From Candidatus Nomurabacteria bacterium (lineage in GTDB: Bacteria; Patescibacteriota; Minisyncoccia; Phycocordibacterales; UBA10002): a DNA stretch of 9,115 nt. The notes below the pieces were generated by a model. It ran no database searches and had not been told where the DNA came from. It was given only the letters and a program-made list of their open reading frames with translations. How positions within the stretch are numbered: position 1 is the stretch's first letter; each line of letters starts with the position of its first letter. The DNA is taken from assembly GCA_943354745.1 (NCBI GenBank), contig CALRDB010000039.1, positions 1 through 9,115 on the forward strand. The letters are read 5' to 3'. The translations under genes were made by a program, and so were the position numbers. Below, piece after piece: positions 1 through 5,870 of the stretch.

Positions 1-480
1 GAGGACGCGGTGAACGCGACTAAGGCCGCTATCGCGGAAGGTATCGTCTCCGGAGGAGGCGTTGCGCTCATCAAAGCGGCACAGAAGGCCAAGCATTGGA
101 TTGAGACTGAAAAAAATAAAGCGAAGAATGAGACGACGAAGGAGTTTGAGGTCGGATTCAATATTGTTATCAAAGCGCTTGAAGCTCCGCTCCGCCAGAT
201 CGCGGTGAATGCCGGCAAGGATGACGGATCGGTGATTGTGGAGGAAGTCAAGAAAGGGAAGGGTAACTTCGGATACGACGCACTCAAAGATGAGATGGTA
301 GCGGATATGGTGCTTGCGGGTATCGTTGATCCGGTCAAGGTGACACGTCTCGGTGTCCTAAACGCCGCGTCAGCCGCCGCGATTCTCCTCACGACTGAAG
401 TCGCTGTCGCCGAAGAGCCGAAGGAAGAGAAGGAAGCTGCGGGAATGCCGGGTGGCATGGGCGGAGGGATGGGATACTAA
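1..480 (+). CDS. groEL: Chaperonin GroEL (60 kDa), C-terminal part only
   Basis: This is the last 159 residues of the ATP-driven folding chaperonin GroEL, which forms double heptameric rings in the cytosol and works with the GroES lid. The gene is cut by the window's left edge; reading frame 1 is open from base 1, so the apparent GTG at base 10 is internal. The visible part matches the returning intermediate and equatorial domain: the A-T-K-A-A-I-A-E-G-I-V stretch followed by S-G-G-G-V-A-L, the E-A-P-L-R-Q-I segment, G-Y-D-A-L, then G-I-V-D-P-V-K-V-T-R and the N-A-A-S-A-A-A helix with T-T-E. It ends in the acidic linker and the flexible Gly-Met-rich tail (G-G-M-G-G-G-M-G-Y) typical of the family. 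The TAA stop is followed within 30 bp by a strong terminator, so this is the last gene of its transcript. Identification is secure; only the missing N-terminal ~70% is unseen. Confidence 0.97.
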   Translation, partial: EDAVNATKAAIAEGIVSGGGVALIKAAQKAKHWIETEKNKAKNETTKEFEVGFNIVIKALEAPLRQIAVNAGKDDGSVIVEEVKKGKGNFGYDALKDEMVADMVLAGIVDPVKVTRLGVLNAASAAAILLTTEVAVAEEPKEEKEAAGMPGGMGGGMGY

Positions 481-483
481 GAA

Positions 484-504
484 GAATATAGAATATAGAA
501 TATA
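484..504. repeat. Three tandem copies of a 7-bp AT-rich unit (GAATATA)
   Basis: Immediately after the groEL stop the heptamer GAATATA is repeated three times without a mismatch, followed by GAA. It lies between stop codon and terminator, so it is transcribed but untranslated. It may be a simple slippage repeat; no function is claimed. Confidence 0.8.
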
Positions 505-509
505 GAAAA

Positions 510-540
510 AAACCGCCCCGATGTTCAATCGGGGCGGTTT
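510..540 (+). terminator. Intrinsic terminator of groEL
   Basis: A perfect 13-bp stem (AAACCGCCCCGAT paired with ATCGGGGCGGTTT) closes a 5-nt loop (GTTCA). It is flanked by an A-run upstream and a T-run within the 3' arm, so it can act on both strands. It ends the groEL transcript and insulates the next gene. Confidence 0.92.
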
Positions 541-560
541 AGCATTTATTATGTAAGGTG

Positions 561-566
561 TATACT
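561..566 (+). promoter_or_regulatory. Candidate -10 box (TATACT) for a leaderless transcript
   Basis: TATACT matches the sigma70-type -10 consensus at 5 of 6 positions and ends 6 nt before the ATG at 573, so the predicted start of transcription falls on that ATG. No good -35 is visible (TTTAGC at 538-543, 17-nt spacer, is weak). It supports ATG 573 over the upstream GTG at 558, which would overlap the box. Confidence 0.45.
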
Positions 567-572
567 TATTCT

Positions 573-1898
573 ATGAACCTGCGAATCTCAGCACTTGCAC
601 TATTTTGGGGTGGTGTCCTTATGTTCGGCATGATTATTCTTTTGGTAGGTCTCGCAGAGACAGTGAATAACTCCGTTTTCGATGAGCTTTTTGCCGTTCT
701 GGTTGCTTCAGGGATATTGTCGTTACTCGCAAGTTTCGTCCAGGCGTGGAGGTCAAGAGACAATCGTATTCTCCTTTCGCTCGCGATTCTCGCTCTCTTT
801 GTTGGTGTTGGTATCGTCATCATCGGGTCTACCGTAAGCGGGGAAGGAGCCATTCCTCTCTTTCTTATCGGTGTCCCCGTTTCCATTTTTTCCTTTCTTT
901 TCTTTTTAATTCTTTATTTCGTGTCGCGAAGGCGAGTGATCCGAAGCATGTCATCTGGAGCAATTACTGCTCTGGCCGAATCTCCCGATGCGTCTCCTCC
1001 CACACCTTCTACAGATGCTGTGCAGGTTCCAACAGTCCCCGTGGGAATAGGCCTTGGAGTCAAAGTCTTGATCACTATTCTTGTTTCGGGACTTATCGCG
1101 CTGGTACTCGCTTTTCTGTTCCATGAATTTCCCTTTGTCGAAGGATACAGTAATTTGTTCCTATTTCAACTTACTCCACTTTTTTCCTTGATGGTTGTCG
1201 CATTTCATTTTTTAAAACAACCTACAACCTCTTTGGTTCGCAGCATATTCGCGCTCTGTCTGGTATTTCTCTTCGCTTTCGCGGGCTATCTGTTCTATGC
1301 ATTTCATCTGCGCCTGCAGGAATTTAATCAGGGAGTACCCTACTTTCCGCAACTACCAGTGGTGATGCTTCCGCAAGGAGATGCAGCCGAGCAGAAATCG
1401 TTTCCCTCCGATGGAACTTTGCTCGATGGACGTGACGGATGGAACACATACCATAACGAGGAGCGTGGGTTCGAATTTCGCTATCCCCCGACGCTTTTTG
1501 TCGCCAGGAACCCATACGGAGATGGAGAAACAAGGGGATGGTTTATAACGCAGGAGGATGCCGTCCCTATAATTTCGTTCGAAAATGCCTGCGGTACCGC
1601 GAAAGATTATATGAGCATCTACACATATAAAGATTTTACAGCAGTCGGTATGCAGTACCGGACAAGCGACGAATACATGAGAGTGCTTGAAGAAAATTAC
1701 GCATCGCACGGGGGAAGAAAAGTATATGATGCAGTATCGGGGAATCAAAGGATTGTCAGGTTTGAAGCTGACCGCGTATACGGTTCACATTTCCTGCTTT
1801 TCAAAGATAAGCAACTCCTTGATGTGTCTTATCAAAAATGTGCCGGTGGAGTTATTCCATTTGACGCCATTACGTCTACCGTTAAATTCACGAAATGA
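573..1898 (+). CDS. Seven-TM membrane protein with C-terminal W-x-T-Y domain
   Basis: Unrecognised 441-residue protein. Hydrophobic segments lie at about residues 9-28, 38-56, 66-85, 92-117, 161-183, 193-212 and 222-244. The first four are separated from the last three by a Pro/Ser/Thr-rich loop (about 135-155). The soluble C-terminal domain (about 290-441) opens with W-N-T-Y-H-N, then G-F-E-F-R-Y-P-P, and ends in D-A-I-T-S-T-V-K-F. The same framework occurs in the genes starting at 2132 and 3600 and resembles the PsbP/Mog1-like small domains often annotated in Patescibacteria (inference). Two cysteines in the domain (about 340 and 423) could form a disulfide if it lies outside the cell. Seven segments with a cytoplasmic N-terminus would place it there. 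Start: ATG 573 is preferred because a -10-like box overlaps the alternative GTG at 558. The TGA stop overlaps the next gene's ATG, suggesting translational coupling. Confidence 0.85.
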   Translation: MNLRISALALFWGGVLMFGMIILLVGLAETVNNSVFDELFAVLVASGILSLLASFVQAWRSRDNRILLSLAILALFVGVGIVIIGSTVSGEGAIPLFLIGVPVSIFSFLFFLILYFVSRRRVIRSMSSGAITALAESPDASPPTPSTDAVQVPTVPVGIGLGVKVLITILVSGLIALVLAFLFHEFPFVEGYSNLFLFQLTPLFSLMVVAFHFLKQPTTSLVRSIFALCLVFLFAFAGYLFYAFHLRLQEFNQGVPYFPQLPVVMLPQGDAAEQKSFPSDGTLLDGRDGWNTYHNEERGFEFRYPPTLFVARNPYGDGETRGWFITQEDAVPIISFENACGTAKDYMSIYTYKDFTAVGMQYRTSDEYMRVLEENYASHGGRKVYDAVSGNQRIVRFEADRVYGSHFLLFKDKQLLDVSYQKCAGGVIPFDAITSTVKFTK

Positions 1899-2065
1899 CT
1901 AAACCAATAACAAGGAATCAGAATGTTGTTGCGCGGGTGGAAATTATGATAAATGCAGTTTATGAAAAAAGCCTCATCCAAACCGACCTTAAGCAAAAGG
2001 TTGACCTCACTAAATTCGCTACACTTGAACGTCGGGTGGTGCGCCTTGAATCAAAAGTCAGATAA
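1895..2065 (+). CDS. Small charged protein (56 aa), translationally coupled
   Basis: This short open frame encodes 56 residues. Its ATG overlaps the TGA of the upstream membrane-protein gene (ATGA), the classic arrangement for translational coupling. The product has no signal or TM segment. It is rich in Lys, Arg, Glu, Asp and Gln with regularly spaced Val/Leu/Ile, and the second half (about residues 28-56: D-L-K-Q-K-V-D-L, then L-E-R-R-V-V-R-L-E-S-K-V) has heptad-like spacing consistent with an amphipathic helix or short coiled coil. I do not recognise a family. A cytosolic partner of the upstream membrane protein is a reasonable inference from the coupling only. It stops 66 bp before the next gene. 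The main doubt is length. Confidence 0.6.
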   Translation: MTKPITRNQNVVARVEIMINAVYEKSLIQTDLKQKVDLTKFATLERRVVRLESKVR

Positions 2066-2131
2066 TTCACCCATACCCGCCACAAGTCGAAAAGATTGCG
2101 GCGGATTCGCTCCCGCTGTATCCTTATGGCT

Positions 2132-2977
2132 ATGAATAAAAACACCGGCTTCGGGCCGATCGCTATTGTTATCGCCTTAGCCGTTATCCTCGGCGGCGGA
2201 TACATGTTGATGAGTCAAAAGTCCAAAGTTGAACCCGCCCGAACGACTGAAGCCGTCGTTCAGTCGGGCGGGAGTGTAAAGGAAGAAACAAACTCAGAAA
2301 TGAGTGGCTGGAAAACGCATAGCGACGGAGCTACAGAGTATCCTGCTGATTGGACTGTGCAGGAAAATATTAGTTATGCCGTGGACGGGAAGAGTGTGGC
2401 GTATAAAGGACGTATGCTTGTGCCTCCCGAAGCAAAGACGTCGCTATCGGAAGACCGGATCTTCATTGGTGCGCCGAGAGTGTCCGTATGTAGTGATGTT
2501 CCTGATGCCACAAAATGCACAGGCGGGGGGAAAGGCTCATCTCTTATGGTTACATTTACAAACAGCAAAAACCCGTACGTACTTCAGATGTTTGACGCAA
2601 TAATTCAGCGTTGGGAAAAGGGGAGTACCGACTGGAAAACCTATCGAAACGACAAATATGGATTTGAGCTACGTTTCCCCCAACACCTCGAAACTCATGA
2701 ACTCGAGAGCAAATCCGTTAATCCCAACATCGTATATGTAACAAATCCTACGCAAGGCCTTTTTGACGGAGACCAACCTGCCGATCGGTTGTTGATAAAG
2801 ATAAATCCGAATACACAGTGTGAACCTCAACAATGGAAGCAAGGATTTGGGTTAGTCAACTGGAAGACCGCTTGCATTGCAGCAGATCCACATTATTTTT
2901 TACTTATGAGTGCCCTTAGCACAAGCTCACAGAGTACTTTTGACCAAGTTGTCTCCACCTTCATGTTTACGAACTAA
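2132..2977 (+). CDS. Membrane-anchored protein with two W-x-T domains
   Basis: Unrecognised 281-residue protein. One N-terminal TM anchor (about residues 8-27, ending G-G-G-Y) is followed by a Ser/Glu-rich linker and two related domains. The first starts G-W-K-T-H at about 59 and contains the degenerate E-Y-P-A-D-W. The second starts D-W-K-T-Y-R-N at about 157, contains Y-G-F-E-L-R-F-P and ends in V-V-S-T-F-M-F. Cysteines occur in both domains (about 120 and 129; about 240 and 258), compatible with disulfides outside the cell. The first ~52 residues are nearly identical to the gene at 3600, including 110 bp of perfect DNA identity. Start: ATG 2132 matches the paralogue's start; ATG 2126 (two codons earlier) and the far upstream TTG 2096 are less likely. 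No Shine-Dalgarno sequence is visible. A surface-exposed role is inferred; no function is claimed. Confidence 0.85.
   Translation: MNKNTGFGPIAIVIALAVILGGGYMLMSQKSKVEPARTTEAVVQSGGSVKEETNSEMSGWKTHSDGATEYPADWTVQENISYAVDGKSVAYKGRMLVPPEAKTSLSEDRIFIGAPRVSVCSDVPDATKCTGGGKGSSLMVTFTNSKNPYVLQMFDAIIQRWEKGSTDWKTYRNDKYGFELRFPQHLETHELESKSVNPNIVYVTNPTQGLFDGDQPADRLLIKINPNTQCEPQQWKQGFGLVNWKTACIAADPHYFLLMSALSTSSQSTFDQVVSTFMFTN
2177..2286. repeat. Copy 1 of 110-bp perfect direct repeat (inside coding sequence)
   Basis: Bases 2177-2286 are identical at every position to 3645-3754 (offset 1468). The similarity continues upstream to both ATGs (2132 and 3600) but with several, partly synonymous, differences, and stops abruptly downstream. 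It encodes the second half of the TM anchor and the following linker of two neighbouring proteins. Confidence 0.95.
2234..2272 (+). repeat. GC-rich hairpin within the duplicated coding segment (copy 1)
   Basis: CCCGCCC (2234-2240) and GAACGAC (2241-2247) pair with GTCGTTC (2255-2261) and GGGCGGG (2266-2272). This gives 14 bp around a 7-nt loop with a single 4-nt bulge (AGTC). An alternative pairing, CGACTGAA with TTCAGTCG, is possible. It sits about 100 nt into the coding sequence, just after the codons for the TM anchor. Confidence 0.6.
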
Positions 2978-3015
2978 CATAAGTAACAAACAAAATCTCG
3001 GGACGGATTTGGCGC

Positions 3016-3021
3016 TATAAG
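3016..3021 (+). promoter_or_regulatory. Candidate -10 box (TATAAG)
   Basis: TATAAG matches the -10 consensus at 5 of 6 positions, 10 nt before the ATG at 3032, which would give a transcript with a leader of only a few bases. No -35 element is apparent. Confidence 0.35.
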
Positions 3022-3031
3022 TCATACACAA

Positions 3032-3550
3032 ATGGATTCACGAACACTCTACACCCTTGCCGGTATTTGTGCGGGAGGCATCATCATTTCCGCGTCGCTC
3101 GCGAAGTTTCTTAACTGGGAAGGCGGATATGCGCTCGTCACCATTTTCCTGCTTGGACTTATGTTGTTTGGTATGTGGGGTGGCGCAAAGTACAAAAATG
3201 CTAAGCATCCAGAACTGGCGGCATCTGTGCAAAGTGCATCGCAGTATGACAAGCGTTTATTTGTAGCTATCTTAATTATCTTGGTTCTCATGTATATTTC
3301 TCTGCAAATGTATCCTACACGTGGTCTTTTTAGGGTACTTAGTGTAGGGTTGCTTATAGTTTTGTCTGTCGGCTGGTTTAAAACCGGAAATGTGTTGCTT
3401 CGGACTCGCAAGGCAATCATGGTTCAGGCTAAAACCGACCCTGCTTCGGCAAAGAAAAATAAAATGCTGGTCATGTCGGCCGTAATCGGCGGTCTCTTAT
3501 TTTGGTATCTCGTCGGCGGAGGCATGGAATATATCGCGGGGCTTAACTAG
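3032..3550 (+). CDS. Five-TM membrane protein of unknown function
   Basis: Unrecognised 172-residue integral membrane protein with hydrophobic segments at about 7-25, 31-50, 75-93, 99-116 and 145-163. The loops at 51-74 and 119-144 are basic (K-Y-K-N-A-K and R-T-R-K ... K-K-N-K) and by the positive-inside rule should be cytoplasmic. There are no catalytic motifs or conserved polar residues in the membrane that I can name. It lies between two genes that share a duplicated N-terminus, 54 bp after the first and 49 bp before the second. ATG 3032 is the first in-frame start and has no Shine-Dalgarno sequence. Calling it real rests on length, clean TM pattern and tight packing on the same strand. 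Confidence 0.8.
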   Translation: MDSRTLYTLAGICAGGIIISASLAKFLNWEGGYALVTIFLLGLMLFGMWGGAKYKNAKHPELAASVQSASQYDKRLFVAILIILVLMYISLQMYPTRGLFRVLSVGLLIVLSVGWFKTGNVLLRTRKAIMVQAKTDPASAKKNKMLVMSAVIGGLLFWYLVGGGMEYIAGLN

Positions 3551-3599
3551 TATGTAGTTGTTGTCATCAAAGAACTCTACCAATTTTTACGAAATAAGC

Positions 3600-4334
3600 A
3601 TGAACAAAAACACCGGCCTCGGGCCGATTTCCATAGTCATTGCTTTAGCCGTTATCCTCGGCGGCGGATACATGTTGATGAGTCAAAAGTCCAAAGTTGA
3701 ACCCGCCCGAACGACTGAAGCCGTCGTTCAGTCGGGCGGGAGTGTAAAGGAAGAGATAGGGAATGATGCTATCGCTGATCAAGTATCGGGTGACACCACG
3801 GTGCCGGCTCCGGTGCCCGAAGAGGTTTCCGTGTCTTCTGAAAATAAGGCTGATGCTTCCATCCAAGAGTCGGTAGCTGTTGTAACCGAGCCGGTCAAGA
3901 CAAAGCAGGCTGACAGCACCAAGAAAGCCCCGATTGATACAACGAACTGGAAAACATACAAAACAAATTCAGGCTTCTCATTTTCCTATCCGCCTCAGTT
4001 TACGCCGCTGCCCCTTGGCGAACGTATCGTCGCCTCGCTCACGAGTCCCTCATGCGATTTTGTCATTTCGCTCGATAGTCATGATGCCGCGAGCGCTTCG
4101 CGTGCGACGGAAAACGAAGACTGGTATGTCTCCGCCGTGGACCAAACAGTCACTATCGGTGCAAACCCTCATACTGCCACACTTGTGTATGACGGGCAGG
4201 CGCGCCTGCGCCTCGTTCGGGTGGATGGTTATTTCCCCGGCATGATGATGGTGATGGGGACCCCGAAAGAAAGCGGCCTTTCCGAGACCTGTGTGCGAGA
4301 GCTTTACGCGATGTTCAAAACATTCATCCCGTAA
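3600..4334 (+). CDS. Membrane-anchored protein with one W-x-T-Y domain
   Basis: Unrecognised 244-residue protein built like the gene at 2132. It has a nearly identical N-terminal anchor (about residues 8-27), then a longer low-complexity linker (about 50-112) rich in Glu, Val, Pro, Ser, Thr and Lys, then a single C-terminal domain (about 116-244). That domain begins N-W-K-T-Y, has G-F-S-F-S-Y-P-P, carries cysteines at about 152 and 231, and ends M-F-K-T-F. The long linker suggests the domain is held away from the membrane on the outer side. Start: ATG 3600 aligns exactly with ATG 2132 of the paralogue; the longer frame from 3558 lacks support. No Shine-Dalgarno sequence or convincing promoter is seen. 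The unrelated linker sequences against identical anchors suggest the two genes exchanged or duplicated only their 5' ends. Confidence 0.86.
   Translation: MNKNTGLGPISIVIALAVILGGGYMLMSQKSKVEPARTTEAVVQSGGSVKEEIGNDAIADQVSGDTTVPAPVPEEVSVSSENKADASIQESVAVVTEPVKTKQADSTKKAPIDTTNWKTYKTNSGFSFSYPPQFTPLPLGERIVASLTSPSCDFVISLDSHDAASASRATENEDWYVSAVDQTVTIGANPHTATLVYDGQARLRLVRVDGYFPGMMMVMGTPKESGLSETCVRELYAMFKTFIP
3645..3754. repeat. Copy 2 of 110-bp perfect direct repeat (inside coding sequence)
   Basis: Second copy of the segment at 2177-2286, identical over all 110 bases and in the same orientation and reading frame. It includes the same GC-rich hairpin, here at 3702-3740. Confidence 0.95.
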
Positions 4335-4352
4335 GTTTTCCAGTCAAAAATA

Positions 4353-4361
4353 TGCTATAAT
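4353..4361 (+). promoter_or_regulatory. Extended -10 promoter of the lemA-htpX operon
   Basis: TGCTATAAT is a perfect extended -10 element (TG-n-TATAAT). Transcription would begin near 4368, giving a leader of about 53 nt before the lemA ATG at 4421. A -35 is not obvious, which is normal for extended -10 promoters. The element overlaps a TTG that would otherwise open a longer lemA frame. Confidence 0.7.
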
Positions 4362-4420
4362 TGTCCGGTCGAATCTCTTCTTTCCTAGAAGCTAACACCT
4401 ATAAGCTAAAAGCTATTCTT

Positions 4421-4981
4421 ATGTCTCCAATTCTCATCATCATAGGTATTGTCGTCCTTCTTATTCTGTGGGTGATTTTCGCCTACAACCGCTTCATCTC
4501 GCTCGTCAATCGCGCCAAGGAGGCGTGGTCGGATATTGATGTTCAACTGAAGCGTCGCTACGACCTCATTCCGAACCTCGTGAGTACGGTCAAAGGCTAT
4601 GCCGCGCACGAGAATAGCGCGTTTGAAAAGGTAACGACAGCGAGAGCCGCCGCAATGGGCGCGGGGAACTTGGCGGATAAATCACAGGCGGAGCTCGGCC
4701 TTACCGGCGCGCTCAAATCCATCTTCGCGATTGCCGAAGCATATCCGGATCTGAAGGCAAATACGAACTTCCTCCAGCTTCAGCAGGAACTTGGAGATAC
4801 CGAAGACAAGATCCAAGCGTCCCGCCGGTTTTACAACACCAACGTTCGCGACCTCAATATCGCCGTAGACATGTTCCCCAACAACCTCATCGCCGGATTC
4901 TTCAAATTCGAAAAACTTGAATTCTTCGAGCTTGAAGCAGGAGAGGAGGCGGCCAAGCAGCCTATAGAAGTAAAGTTCTAG
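4421..4981 (+). CDS. lemA: LemA family membrane protein
   Basis: A 186-residue LemA-type protein, the usual length for the family. A short N-terminal outside segment leads into one TM helix (about 4-23), followed by a helical cytoplasmic domain. Family signatures are visible: Y-N-R-F-I-S-L-V-N-R-A-K-E-A-W, then I-D-V-Q-L-K-R-R-Y-D-L-I-P-N-L-V and V-K-G-Y-A-A-H-E, later A-Y-P-D-L-K-A-N and a final F-Y-N ... F-P-N-N-L-I-A-G-F-F block with an acidic tail. LemA's biochemical role is poorly defined; it is often encoded next to HtpX, as here. Start: ATG 4421 gives a TM at the very N-terminus as in homologues. The upstream TTG 4361 lies in the promoter. No Shine-Dalgarno sequence precedes it; the leader contains three AGCTA words. 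First gene of a likely three-gene operon, with 9 bp to the next. Confidence 0.93.
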   Translation: MSPILIIIGIVVLLILWVIFAYNRFISLVNRAKEAWSDIDVQLKRRYDLIPNLVSTVKGYAAHENSAFEKVTTARAAAMGAGNLADKSQAELGLTGALKSIFAIAEAYPDLKANTNFLQLQQELGDTEDKIQASRRFYNTNVRDLNIAVDMFPNNLIAGFFKFEKLEFFELEAGEEAAKQPIEVKF

Positions 4982-4990
4982 GATTCGTGT

Positions 4991-5860
4991 ATGCATAAAA
5001 ATGTAATCAAGCTCATTATGCTTGTTGTGTTGGTTTTTGTCGGATATCTCCTTTTTTCCCGAGTACCGGAATCAGCAAAAGAGATATCGTCTCCCGATAA
5101 GGAAAACGTTGTTGTCATCTACTCGGTGGAAGGAAAAGGAGGAGTATCCTACGAAGTGCGAGTGAACGATATTCCCATTGCGGAGGATATCTCTTCCCGC
5201 GGAGATCTTAGACCTTTCCTCTACGCTGGAAAGAATACGCTTTCAGTGTATGTCGATAAAGGTGGAGAGGACGATGCTACTCTCGACGTCGTTATTGCGG
5301 AAAGAGTTGCTATAGATGACGCCTATACGCAATTTACTGCACAACCTCAGGATAAGGTCCTTGTTTCTTACACATGGCGCAAGGCCAAAGATACGTTGCC
5401 GGTAACATATTCAGCAGAGTTTTATCCCAGCATCGGGAAGACGCAATTTCTTTCTGATGAGGGAAAGAAGGTAGAGCTTACTTCCGTAGTGAAGATGGAA
5501 GTTCTCAAGGAAGCAACCGATATTCAGCACGCGTTCTTAACGAAGGACGTCGACACTGTTCAAAAAAAGATGAAACCTATGTTCTTGGAGCTCGCCACCG
5601 TCTTTAACGTCTCGTACAGCTCGCCCGAGGCAAATCTGGAGGAAGTTGCTCAAGAAATTCGTGAAGGTAAACTTGATTTTGCTCCCGTTTCAACCGACCC
5701 CACCGACTTTGACTATCAGTTATACGGTAACGGGAAAATAGTTCACATACGCAAAAAGACCGGTGACGCCTTTCTCCAAACGTCTACCGTCGATGGCCAG
5801 AACAGAGGTTATGAGCTTTATTTTTCAAATATAAAAGGTGAATGGGTGTGGGTACGTTAG
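4991..5860 (+). CDS. Unknown single-anchor protein between lemA and htpX
   Basis: Unrecognised 289-residue protein. It has one N-terminal TM anchor (about residues 6-23) flanked by Lys on the inside, so the rest is probably extracytoplasmic. Residues about 40-105 look like a beta-rich module (alternating V-V-V-I-Y-S-V-E, Y-E-V-R-V-N-D-I-P-I, then F-L-Y-A-G-K-N-T-L-S-V-Y-V). The middle is mixed alpha/beta with a helical Glu/Lys-rich part (about 165-220). The end (G-Y-E-L-Y-F-S-N-I-K-G-E-W-V-W-V) is strongly beta-like. There are no cysteines and no enzyme motif I can name. It starts 9 bp after lemA, with AGGA (4979-4983 region) about 7 nt before the ATG as a possible weak Shine-Dalgarno sequence, and ends 10 bp before htpX. 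Co-transcription with both is very likely, which makes it a candidate partner, substrate-sensing subunit or client of the LemA/HtpX pair (inference). Confidence 0.86.
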   Translation: MHKNVIKLIMLVVLVFVGYLLFSRVPESAKEISSPDKENVVVIYSVEGKGGVSYEVRVNDIPIAEDISSRGDLRPFLYAGKNTLSVYVDKGGEDDATLDVVIAERVAIDDAYTQFTAQPQDKVLVSYTWRKAKDTLPVTYSAEFYPSIGKTQFLSDEGKKVELTSVVKMEVLKEATDIQHAFLTKDVDTVQKKMKPMFLELATVFNVSYSSPEANLEEVAQEIREGKLDFAPVSTDPTDFDYQLYGNGKIVHIRKKTGDAFLQTSTVDGQNRGYELYFSNIKGEWVWVR

Positions 5861-5870
5861 TATAGAAACT

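Noticed and set aside
484..540. CRISPR-like repeat structure after groEL
   Set aside because: It is a 7-bp tandem repeat without spacers; no CRISPR array or cas gene occurs in the window.
1353..1748. 131-codon minus-strand frame inside the seven-TM gene
   Set aside because: It lies wholly antisense to a coherent domain-bearing gene and its translation shows no recognisable pattern.
2077..2104. Stem-loop CCGCC...GGCGG as a terminator before the 2132 gene
   Set aside because: The stem has a mismatch and a 10-nt loop, and no T-run follows; the evidence is too weak to annotate.
1953..2135. 60-codon plus-strand open frame between the seven-TM gene and the next anchored protein gene
   Set aside because: It overlaps the better-supported 56-aa frame (1895-2065), its product has no structure or repeat pattern, and it runs into the start of the next gene.
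3561..3589. TTGTCA as a -35 for the gene at 3600
   Set aside because: No acceptable -10 hexamer is found at 16-19 nt downstream.
4361..4420. N-terminal extension of LemA from TTG 4361
   Set aside because: The TTG shares its first base with the -10 element, and the extra 20 residues would precede a TM helix that normally begins LemA proteins.
5838..5870. N-terminal extension of HtpX overlapping the upstream gene
   Set aside because: ATG 5871 gives the usual HtpX N-terminus; the extension would overlap the previous gene by 23 bp with no supporting ribosome site.
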